21,683 bases of DNA, from the NCBI GenBank assembly GCA_009929055.1, contig SABI01000014.1, positions 1 through 21,683 of the forward strand, written 5' to 3'. Positions 15,141 through 21,683 of this stretch are shown here, piece by piece. The notes under the pieces are model-generated. The model ran no database searches and was not told where the DNA came from. It worked only from the letters and a program-made list of their open reading frames with translations. Source of the DNA: Spirochaetia bacterium (GTDB lineage Bacteria; Spirochaetota; Spirochaetia; Sphaerochaetales; Sphaerochaetaceae). Position 1 is the first letter of the stretch, and each line of letters starts with the position of its first letter. A program made the translations under genes and the position numbers.

Positions 15141-15629
15141 TTAATCAATAAAACTCGACTCATCTCTCCTCTCTTGAGTGCGAGAGGTTCTCCTAATTGT
15201 CCAGCTTATATAAAACACACCTCCAGTGATAATCAAAGAACTGCTAAAAGCTATAATTAAAGAGAAAAAAGGGGAAAGAGTTTTGGGGAAGAATTCAATT
15301 TCGTTTCCCTCATCCTTCACAGAGGGGGGGAGAACCTCCCCTTGTTCTTTAGGGAAGATATAAAAAGTATCGCCAGAAGAAGAATATCCCACCCTATTCA
15401 TTACATTTACTATTTGTTCGGGTGTATCGACAGTATCAACTTTCTCTTCTAATTCAGCGATGAGCCTTAATTTATCATCTAATAGGGTCTGATGAACGAC
15501 AATTTGTCGTTGAATATAACGATTCATCCTCATTCCATTCTCTCCAAATAGGCCATTTATCAGGAAAAATAAAGAAATTGAGGTTATTATGAGACTAAAT
15601 ATAAACTTACCCAGATAATTCCTTGTCAT
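15141..15629 (-). CDS. FtsB/DivIC-like septum formation initiator with an extra C-terminal membrane segment
   Basis: A 162-residue protein. A membrane segment (about 8-28, SLIITSISLFFLINGLFG) is followed by GENGMRMNRYIQ, a coiled-coil stretch (about 35-68) and the closing motif SSSGDTFYIFP (84-93). This order and the end motif match FtsB/DivIC proteins, which bridge FtsL and FtsQ/DivIB in the division complex (compare the PGETFYRLVP end of FtsB). Usual family members stop there at about 100 residues. This one continues through a polar linker into a second membrane segment (about 119-143) and a basic tail. A TATAAT (15654-15659) lies 25 bases upstream and the ribosome site is weak. It is divergent from the GGDEF-fold gene. 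The assignment is by motif order only; a conserved spirochaete membrane protein of other function is possible. Confidence 0.62.
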   Translation of the reverse strand: MTRNYLGKFIFSLIITSISLFFLINGLFGENGMRMNRYIQRQIVVHQTLLDDKLRLIAELEEKVDTVDTPEQIVNVMNRVGYSSSGDTFYIFPKEQGEVLPPSVKDEGNEIEFFPKTLSPFFSLIIAFSSSLIITGGVFYISWTIRRTSRTQERRDESSFID

Positions 15630-15668
15630 ACTTTCATCTACCAGTTATACTGCATTATATATCAAAAA

Positions 15669-15704
15669 GACAGTCTTCATCTATGTGTTTCATTACATAC
15701 TGTC
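15669..15704. repeat. Interrupted inverted repeat between divergent genes
   Basis: GACAGT (15669-15674) and ACTGTC (15699-15704) are outer arms; ATGT and ACAT form inner arms directly inside the right arm. It lies between the FtsB-like and GGDEF-fold genes and could be an operator or a leader hairpin for the plus-strand gene. Confidence 0.35.
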
Positions 15705-15724
15705 AAAGGTGAATAAAAGATATT

Positions 15725-16816
15725 ATGAGTGCAAATAATGAAAAAAGACCAGCTATAATAGTTTTTTCAACAATAATTATTAGTAGCATAATTCTTGCCT
15801 CCTTAACTTACCTCTTTTATTTCTATTTCATCCCCTTTTACCAAATAGATATCGAAGATTTCTATACGATTCTTGTAAGAATTCTTCCCCTTATTATTGG
15901 GTTACTCCTCACCATTATTGCTTTAGTAGTTGCTCCTCTCAATATCCCTCACACCTCGAGCAAAGATGATGAAATCCCTATAGACAATTACACAGCCCCT
16001 TTATATAACCTTCCAAATGAAGAAAAAGAGATTATTGTATTAGAGACCACAGAGAAGGTTGAGCCCTCAGATATTCAAAGTTCTATTGTTCAAAACAAAC
16101 TATCTCCAGTAGAGACATTGTATGTCTCTCAACTTGAACCAGTAAAGAGACCTCAAAGTATAGATGTTGAGGCAATTATTACCCCGGTTGTTGTTCACGA
16201 CATTGATACAGAATCCCTGAGGACATCAATCGAAACAGAAATAGATATTGAACTGCACCCTTCTTATTCAAACCTCGATCGAGCAATCGACTTTAGTCAG
16301 TATCCATTCTCTATAGATGAAAATTCGAGCATTGCCTCTCTTCTTGAACCAATTGAAAAAAGTGAGAGTGTAGATTTAAGTGATTATATTGAACTTACTA
16401 AACAAGTAGAAGATTCTCTCGAGGCAGTCCTCAAAGAAGAGTTAAACGAAGCAATAGAGAGGGCCTACCCTCTCAGTTTTGCACTCCTTTCTCTAGAAGA
16501 TGACGAAGACGATCTTATTGTTGATACTCTCTATAAAAAGTTGAGCCAAATTGGTATCGTCTACACAGATTCAAATAATATTATCTGTGCAATTCTCCCC
16601 TTTTATAGCTACAAAAGAAGTCAACTTAGCATCGCTTCTATTATTAAGAGTGTTAAAAAAACATACCCTAATAATAAAATATCTGTTGGTTTTTCCACGA
16701 GTAACGATCGAGAAGTAGAGCAACATGAAATACACAAAGAAGCTTCCCTAGCACTTGAATTAGCTATTGAACAAACGACCGATAGTATTATTGGGTTTGA
16801 TTCGATAATCAGCTAG
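15725..16816 (+). CDS. Two-helix membrane protein with a degenerate GGDEF-like C-terminal domain
   Basis: A 363-residue protein. There are two membrane helices (about 10-36 and 47-72), a long acidic, low-complexity linker (about 75-245) and a compact C-terminal domain (about 249-363). The C-terminal domain follows the order of a GGDEF cyclase fold: PLSFALLSLE (first strand), a helix, then NNIICAILPF where GGDEF-AILLP would stand (284-292), a helix, KISVGFSTS (compare ISIGIA) and HKEASLALELAIEQ (compare the AD-ALY-AK helix), ending IIGFD. The GGDEF signature, metal-binding acids and inhibitory-site residues are absent, so it should not make cyclic-di-GMP; a sensing or scaffold role is inferred. 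No strong ribosome site is visible (AAAGGTG lies 13 bases away). Its stop is two bases from that of the convergent rnz. Confidence 0.72.
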   Translation: MSANNEKRPAIIVFSTIIISSIILASLTYLFYFYFIPFYQIDIEDFYTILVRILPLIIGLLLTIIALVVAPLNIPHTSSKDDEIPIDNYTAPLYNLPNEEKEIIVLETTEKVEPSDIQSSIVQNKLSPVETLYVSQLEPVKRPQSIDVEAIITPVVVHDIDTESLRTSIETEIDIELHPSYSNLDRAIDFSQYPFSIDENSSIASLLEPIEKSESVDLSDYIELTKQVEDSLEAVLKEELNEAIERAYPLSFALLSLEDDEDDLIVDTLYKKLSQIGIVYTDSNNIICAILPFYSYKRSQLSIASIIKSVKKTYPNNKISVGFSTSNDREVEQHEIHKEASLALELAIEQTTDSIIGFDSIIS

Positions 16817-16818
16817 AA

Positions 16819-17742
16819 CTATTCTTTTAATTCTAATGTAAAATGATCTCTGTCTTGGGCAAGAAACGTATCAGGAAAAACTTCTTGCGCCTCTTTTCTT
16901 AATAGTTTTAACTCTTTATTTGTATACCGGGGAGAATAGTGAAAGAGGCCCATCTTCTTTACTTCTCCCTCTTTTGCTATCTGTGCAGCTTGAGTACTTG
17001 TCATATGTTTTTTTTCGATAGCACTCTCAAGTAGAGAATTATCAAACATCCCTTCACACAACAACAAATCAGCCTCTTTAACATATGGAGCAATAGTAGG
17101 AGAGTATAAAGTATCGGTAACATAACTAAAAGTTCTTCCGTCTCTAGGAGATCCGAGAACCATCTCGGGAGTAACAATTGTATTATCCTCTAAGACTACC
17201 TTCTCTCCTTGTTGTAAAGTAGACCATAAGGGGCCTTTAGGAACTGAAAGTTCTATTGCCTTCTGGGGATAAAATACCCCAGGTCTTTTTTTCTCCCTCA
17301 TCGTGTATCCTACACAGGGTTTTGTATGATAAAGGGGGAAAGCTTCAACAGTATATTCATCTGTTTCTACAATTATTCCAGGTTCAGCTGTTTTAACAAT
17401 AATCTCATAATTAATATACATATCGAGAAGTTTTCGAGTTTGGTGAATGTAATCTGCTAATTTTGCAGGTCCATAAATGTATAGGGGATCACTCCTGTCT
17501 ACTTGGGACGAGAGCATCAACATTCCGGGTAATCCTGTTACATGATCTGCATGCATATGAGAAATGAAGATTGCACTAATTTTCTTCCATTTAATATTGA
17601 GCATCTTTAAGGAAATTTGTGTTCCCTCTCCACAATCAAATAAAAAGAGTTCCCCTTCCCGTCGAACGAGTGCTGAGGTGAGAAATCTACCTGGAAGAGG
17701 CATCATGCCACTTGTTCCTAATACAAATACTTCAAAATTCAT
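16819..17742 (-). CDS. rnz: Ribonuclease Z
   Basis: The tRNA 3' processing endonuclease, a metallo-beta-lactamase-fold enzyme. The 307-residue protein has the zinc motif HMHADH (H62, H64, D66, H67), H139 (LYHTKP), D210 (YVTDT), H246 (KHMTSTQA) and H268 (LFHYSPRY), in the order and spacing of RNase Z. The N-terminus LGTSGMMPLPGRFLTSALV is also typical. The mature CCA is not encoded in the two tRNA genes seen here, so a 3' trimming enzyme is expected. The gene begins 21 bases after the second lol-type permease gene and is probably the last gene of that transcript. Only a weak ribosome site is visible. Confidence 0.96.
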   Translation of the reverse strand: MNFEVFVLGTSGMMPLPGRFLTSALVRREGELFLFDCGEGTQISLKMLNIKWKKISAIFISHMHADHVTGLPGMLMLSSQVDRSDPLYIYGPAKLADYIHQTRKLLDMYINYEIIVKTAEPGIIVETDEYTVEAFPLYHTKPCVGYTMREKKRPGVFYPQKAIELSVPKGPLWSTLQQGEKVVLEDNTIVTPEMVLGSPRDGRTFSYVTDTLYSPTIAPYVKEADLLLCEGMFDNSLLESAIEKKHMTSTQAAQIAKEGEVKKMGLFHYSPRYTNKELKLLRKEAQEVFPDTFLAQDRDHFTLELKE

Positions 17743-17763
17743 AATGAACAGACTACCGAGGAA

Positions 17764-18987
17764 TCAATCTTGTTGCAACACTTCTAAGAGAGATATCTTC
17801 ATAATTCGTCTCAGTGAGAACAAGACAAATATGGTAGCAATACCAATAAAAGTGAAGGAAATTGAAAAAATATCTGTATATGGAATAGTGACATCAAAGT
17901 CGAGGAGGTAAAAATTAAGTCCACTTAAAGTGCTTTTTTGCAATAATCCTAATACATAGGTAAAATTATTCGAGAGTAAAATTCCTAATAGGACACCGAT
18001 AAAAATTGAAATAGTAGTAAGAAGGAGAATAGTGAAGAAAAAAGAGGCAATCAGTTGTCGATTCGTTGCCCCTAGAACTTTAAGCATTGCAATTGATTGT
18101 TTAGAATCTTCAACAATTTCATGAGCAATACTCGCAATATAGAGGCTAGAGATAAGGAGAATAACAAAGAATACGAAAAGAATCACTTGGCGACTGGTGA
18201 CAAAATTTTGGTACACCTCCCTATTGAAATCAGAATAGAATGCAACTGGAGCATTAATTTTATAGGTGGTATTGAGAAGGGAGGCGATACTTTCTACCTC
18301 ATTCTTCTTATTATTGGGTACAATTATTTCACTTAGCCCAGAATTGGGAAAAAGCTCAGCAGCATGAATTTGGTCTATAAAGATAAGAGACTCATCAATC
18401 TTTTCATATCCACTTGTATATAAGCCAACAACAGTTGCTAAGGAAGGTCTTACCTTAATATTTGTTCCTGATGGGAGGGTTATCATAGCTACATTATCAC
18501 CGATACCCACTTCGAGAGTAGAGGCGAGCTGATGAGAGATAATTAGACGACTAAACCGAGATGAATCTATATTTAAAGGTTCTTCCATATTGAGGGTAAA
18601 CTCTTTTTTCCTCAGCTCATTAAAGAAAGAGTTATCTACTCCCTTAATAACAACTTCTTTATTGTTCTTTTCATGGTAAATTATTCCATTCCCATTCCTT
18701 ACATAATCGATACTCACAATACTCTTTTCTAAAGGAGTTCCTGTAATGAGAGACTGATCAAGTTTCGTATTTGAAAAGAGTTGAATGTGCCCATTTTGTA
18801 GAAGAATATATTTCAGAGTAATTCCATCTATCATCCCATCAGCAAATACAAGGGAGAGGATGAGGGGTATCATCAAGATAATAATTAGGAGGCTAAAGCG
18901 AAGGAGACGAACTCTTTCATAGGCTCTTTGATCTTTATGAAAGATAATTTTCTTTACATAAAACAATACAAAACTTCCTTGTTTCAT
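17764..18987 (-). CDS. LolC/LolE-type ABC permease (second permease)
   Basis: A 407-residue inner-membrane protein with the FtsX/LolE layout. One helix near the N-terminus (about 29-50) is followed by a large periplasmic domain (about 55-265), then three helices near the C-terminus (about 267-290, 315-340, 370-393). The cytoplasmic coupling motif IAMLKVLGATNRQLIASF (about 300-317) is typical. Together with the ATPase and first permease it would release lipoproteins from the inner membrane for transport to the outer membrane. Its start overlaps the ATPase stop by four bases (ATGA-type coupling). Assignment to LolE rather than to a MacB-like exporter rests on the permease-ATPase-permease order and the lack of an ATPase fusion. 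Confidence 0.85.
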   Translation of the reverse strand: MKQGSFVLFYVKKIIFHKDQRAYERVRLLRFSLLIIILMIPLILSLVFADGMIDGITLKYILLQNGHIQLFSNTKLDQSLITGTPLEKSIVSIDYVRNGNGIIYHEKNNKEVVIKGVDNSFFNELRKKEFTLNMEEPLNIDSSRFSRLIISHQLASTLEVGIGDNVAMITLPSGTNIKVRPSLATVVGLYTSGYEKIDESLIFIDQIHAAELFPNSGLSEIIVPNNKKNEVESIASLLNTTYKINAPVAFYSDFNREVYQNFVTSRQVILFVFFVILLISSLYIASIAHEIVEDSKQSIAMLKVLGATNRQLIASFFFTILLLTTISIFIGVLLGILLSNNFTYVLGLLQKSTLSGLNFYLLDFDVTIPYTDIFSISFTFIGIATIFVLFSLRRIMKISLLEVLQQD

Positions 18988-19667
18988 AGCTTCTCTTCCA
19001 ATGATCTATGGGTGAGGGTAAATATTTTCGAACACCTTGATGCGAGAGATGTATCATGAGTTACGAGTAATAGTGTTTTGTTCTCTTCCTGAACAATGTC
19101 AAAAAGGAGTGATTCAATACTACTACTACTCTCTTCATCCAACGAACCAGTAGGTTCGTCTGCAATAATAATATCTGGTGAGTTTATGAGAGCTCTACAA
19201 ATTGCTACCCTCTGCCTCTCTCCTCCTGACAATTTTTGTGGATGATGGGCCATTCTATCGAGAAGCTCTACCCGTTCAAGTAACATGTAAGCTCTTTTAA
19301 TGACACTCCTTTTACTCTCCCCTCTTATAATACTTGGGATGCAAATATTCTCTAAAGCTGTAAAATCTTCTAATAGAATATGGGATTGGAATACAAACCC
19401 AATATGTCCGTTCCTAAAGTGAGAAAGTTTTTTATCATTAAATGAAGAAAGTGGTGTTCCTTTAAAATATATTTCACCCTGAGTAGCTCTATCGAGCCCT
19501 CCAGCTAAGTTTAGAAGAGTAGATTTTCCGCATCCGCTTTTTCCAGTAATTGCGATAGATTCCCCTTCTACTACATCTAAATAGAGATGTTCTAAGATAG
19601 TTAGGGTCGACAACCCTGATGTGTATGTTTTTTCAACATCGACAAAACTCATTAATACATCATTCAT
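18984..19667 (-). CDS. LolD-like ABC transporter ATPase
   Basis: A 227-residue single-domain ATPase of the LolD/MacB group. Walker A is GKSGCGKST (42-50), the Q-loop is FVFQSHILLEDFTALEN (the F-Q-LL-ltA-EN pattern is typical of LolD), the signature is LSGGERQRVAICRAL, Walker B is IIIADEPTGSLD and the switch histidine is in VTHD. It would power the two FtsX-type permeases that flank it. It overlaps the upstream permease gene by eight bases and the downstream one by four, so the three are translationally coupled. Confidence 0.92.
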   Translation of the reverse strand: MNDVLMSFVDVEKTYTSGLSTLTILEHLYLDVVEGESIAITGKSGCGKSTLLNLAGGLDRATQGEIYFKGTPLSSFNDKKLSHFRNGHIGFVFQSHILLEDFTALENICIPSIIRGESKRSVIKRAYMLLERVELLDRMAHHPQKLSGGERQRVAICRALINSPDIIIADEPTGSLDEESSSSIESLLFDIVQEENKTLLLVTHDTSLASRCSKIFTLTHRSLEEKL

Positions 19668-20886
19668 GATTGAGCATCTCCATAGGTTCTAAAGAAAGAA
19701 GTCTCCTCGTTCCAAAGTAAGTAAAAAGAAATGAAACAATTATAACGAAGGATGAGATAATTGCTATCTCACTCACCGAAACAAAGGCATTAAAAGGATA
19801 GGAGAAAAAATTATTGTATCTACCGACAATTGCGTAATAGACTACGTTGATAAAAGAAAAAATTGAATCAATATTATGAGTCACCAGGAGACCCAACACA
19901 ATCCCAATAACCACTCCACTAAGGGTAATAATCATACTACTGGTAATGATTATCTGAGAAACTCTCCCCTTTCTCGCTCCTAAAGCTCTGAGAATAGCTA
20001 ATTCTCTCTCTTTCGCATGGATAAGTCTATTGGTAGAGTTTTTAATATTAATGGCGACGATAAAGAAAATACATAGAAGAAATACATACATCAATAATTT
20101 TTCTAAATAAAGGGCCGAATAAAAAGGGGCATGAATTTCTTGCCAGCTAGAGATTGTAGCTTCTGGATAGATCTCCTGAATCTCTTTTTTCAATGATGCA
20201 ATATTCTTTGCCCTGTCATCAACAACATATAACCCATATACTATTTTTTCAGAGCCAATATCTTGAGTGACTTTGTCTATATCAATATAAAAAGTAGAGG
20301 AGTCAAATTCACTTAAAGGGGAATAGAATAATCGACTTATAGGAACTGTGAGGGATTTAAGGGTAAGTGAAACTGCCTTACCTTTCCCTAAGTAAGAAAT
20401 ATCTACCTCTTTTTGTTGACCTAAAGAGACAGCCTTATACAAAGAGTGGCCCATAATAAGATTGAATGAATTAGTCTCACCCATATCAATAATAGCTAAA
20501 CGGTCACTTAAAGGGTTTTTCTCATTAAAAAGGGAAGGGCTCACTCCCCTCATGCGGGATGTTTGTGAGATTCCTTTCTCTTTATTTTGTACTATTACAC
20601 TTGTTTCTATATAGGGATAGGCCCCTATTACCCCCTCGAGTTCATTGAGTGTACCAACAATCTCTTCTTTTGTGGTGCTTTGTAATAAGTTACTCACTTC
20701 AAGATGAAAAGATTCTATTGTTTTCATCTCTTGTATAAGAGAGTTTTGAAGGGAATTCATTACACTAAGGATAGAAATAATAGCCATCATCCCAATTGCA
20801 AGGGCGGCTACTATCACAAAAGAGATTACTCGGTGTCTATTGCTTTTAGAAAATGCATAGCGGGAGGAGATGGGTAAAATCACCAT
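19660..20886 (-). CDS. LolC/LolE-type ABC permease (first permease)
   Basis: A 408-residue FtsX-type permease. A first helix (about 20-44) is followed by a large periplasmic region (about 45-265) and three C-terminal helices (about 268-285, 315-335, 372-392). The coupling motif ERELAILRALGARKGRVSQII (about 292-311) is strongly conserved. The start is ATG at 20886: AAGGA lies six bases upstream and the codon overlaps the stop of the upstream gene by one base (TAATG). That coupling ties the upstream repeat-type sequence to the lol operon. Confidence 0.88.
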   Translation of the reverse strand: MVILPISSRYAFSKSNRHRVISFVIVAALAIGMMAIISILSVMNSLQNSLIQEMKTIESFHLEVSNLLQSTTKEEIVGTLNELEGVIGAYPYIETSVIVQNKEKGISQTSRMRGVSPSLFNEKNPLSDRLAIIDMGETNSFNLIMGHSLYKAVSLGQQKEVDISYLGKGKAVSLTLKSLTVPISRLFYSPLSEFDSSTFYIDIDKVTQDIGSEKIVYGLYVVDDRAKNIASLKKEIQEIYPEATISSWQEIHAPFYSALYLEKLLMYVFLLCIFFIVAINIKNSTNRLIHAKERELAILRALGARKGRVSQIIITSSMIITLSGVVIGIVLGLLVTHNIDSIFSFINVVYYAIVGRYNNFFSYPFNAFVSVSEIAIISSFVIIVSFLFTYFGTRRLLSLEPMEMLNHE

Positions 20887-21683
20887 TATTGTTCCTTACG
20901 ATATTCAATACTTAATACTCTTTTCCCATCAGAGGCATAGGTAACATCAGCATATGGTCGTTCTTCTTCAAACAAGGTAACGATACTCGTTCCGTCATCA
21001 TTCAATCGTGTAGATTTTACCGGACTTTCATCAACAAATTGAGTAATACTTTTAACCACTCCATTCGTATAGTATCGCTCAATTCGTTCTGTTTTTTGTC
21101 CCTTGTTAATTTCGGTTGAATGAATAAGAGTCCCTTTTAGATCATATTCATAGGTAAGTTCTTTTATTTCCCCAGATTCATCTCTTTCGACATTAACTAG
21201 AGTAACATATCCTTCATCGGTTTCAACTGGCTCATCCATCATATCAAAAACTCTCTTAGCCCCTGCTAGCGCCATCATAACTCCATTAAACTGTTGAGAA
21301 ATCATAGCTACGGGTCTACCTATCTGTCTAGCTAGCTGTAAAAACATAACTAAAGTTGCTATACCTGCTGCCATTGAACCCATTCTGCCAAGAGCAATGA
21401 GAGATGATCCTCCAATTGCAACTACTGCGTAATTTAAATAAGATAGATTACCTAAAAGAGGCATAAGGATTTGAGCATAAGTAGATCCTTTTGTAGCAAT
21501 TTGACGAAGTTCCTCATTCTTTTGATTAAATCCGTCTATTACTACCTTCTCATGGCAAAATACCTTAACTACTTTCTGTCCAGCAATATATTCTTCAACA
21601 TATCCATTTACTTGTGCCGTTTGTTTTTGGATGCCAATAAAGTATTTTCCAGTTTTTCCAGTTATAATAACCACTAAAAAACC
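20886..21683 (-). CDS. Chimeric ORF: ABC exporter membrane domain joined to a repeat-type protein (5' end outside window)
   Basis: The frame is open to the right edge; GTG at 21674 is not a real start, because three more sense codons precede it. The upstream part (to about 21180) is the second half of an ABC exporter membrane domain of the MsbA/heterodimeric type: KYFIGIQKQTAQVNGYVEEY, QKVVKVFCHE, and then AGAKRVFDMMDEPVETDEGY, where family proteins run on into the ATPase domain. Here no Walker A follows. From about residue 178 the sequence becomes YD/MORN-like beta repeats (LTYEYDLKGTLIHS, ERYYTNGVVKSITQF, LNDDGTSIVTLF, VTYASDGKRVLSIEY), as found in secreted or lipoproteins. The stop overlaps the lolC-like start by one base. 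It may be a genuine deletion fusion or an assembly join. Confidence 0.7.
   Translation of the reverse strand, partial: GFLVVIITGKTGKYFIGIQKQTAQVNGYVEEYIAGQKVVKVFCHEKVVIDGFNQKNEELRQIATKGSTYAQILMPLLGNLSYLNYAVVAIGGSSLIALGRMGSMAAGIATLVMFLQLARQIGRPVAMISQQFNGVMMALAGAKRVFDMMDEPVETDEGYVTLVNVERDESGEIKELTYEYDLKGTLIHSTEINKGQKTERIERYYTNGVVKSITQFVDESPVKSTRLNDDGTSIVTLFEEERPYADVTYASDGKRVLSIEYRKEQ

Noticed and set aside
1..21683. CRISPR array, insertion sequence, prophage, toxin-antitoxin or retron-like element
   Set aside because: Both strands were read for spaced direct repeats, transposase or integrase motifs, reverse transcriptase motifs and small toxin pairs; none was found.

Overview
The window looks like a low-GC, Gram-negative spirochaete, most likely from the Spirochaetales/Sphaerochaetaceae side. 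This is an inference from protein style and gene order: a sigma-70 factor with a long acidic N-terminus beside dnaG and a coiled-coil zinc-ribbon protein, an AroH-type chorismate mutase, a ChvE/GguAB-type sugar transporter and a LolCDE-type lipoprotein exporter. All genes read with the standard code. Almost everything lies on the minus strand; only a DUF1015 gene and a membrane protein lie on the plus strand.

From left to right: (1) positions 1-1879 hold the first 626 codons of a B12-binding radical SAM protein that runs off the left edge. (2) A class A RNase P RNA fills 1906-2242. It sits between the radical SAM gene and the zinc-ribbon gene and has its own -10 box directly after the zinc-ribbon stop codon. 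(3) On the minus strand, a cysteine-cluster (YkgJ-type) gene, dnaG, rpoD and the zinc-ribbon gene follow one another, a macromolecular-synthesis cluster covering primase and the main sigma factor. (4) Upstream of it are tRNA-Tyr(GTA) and tRNA-Thr(TGT), with a strong promoter and a hairpin terminator. (5) Then come an exported TPR-like protein with its own promoter, chorismate mutase, and a small membrane protein that may be translated from a leaderless mRNA. (6) A divergent promoter region carries a perfect inverted repeat over the -35 box of the plus-strand DUF1015 gene.

(7) A bidirectional terminator separates DUF1015 from a three-gene monosaccharide ABC importer (binding protein, double ATPase, permease). 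Its operon has a promoter, a dyad in the leader and an intercistronic hairpin after the binding-protein gene. (8) A short FtsB/DivIC-like protein with an extra C-terminal membrane segment is divergent from a two-helix membrane protein whose C-terminus looks like a GGDEF fold that has lost its signature. (9) Ribonuclease Z is followed by a lolC-lolD-lolE-like operon with overlapping genes. (10) At the right edge lies an unusual reading frame: the membrane domain of an ABC exporter is joined in frame to a periplasmic-looking repeat protein instead of to an ATPase domain, and it is translationally coupled to the lol genes.

The observations most worth a second look are that chimeric exporter/repeat ORF, the degenerate GGDEF-fold membrane protein beside the FtsB-like gene, the inverted repeat over the DUF1015 promoter, and the strand-asymmetric hairpin in the sugar operon. 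I did not find convincing evidence for a wholly new multi-gene system. No CRISPR array, insertion sequence or phage gene was seen.
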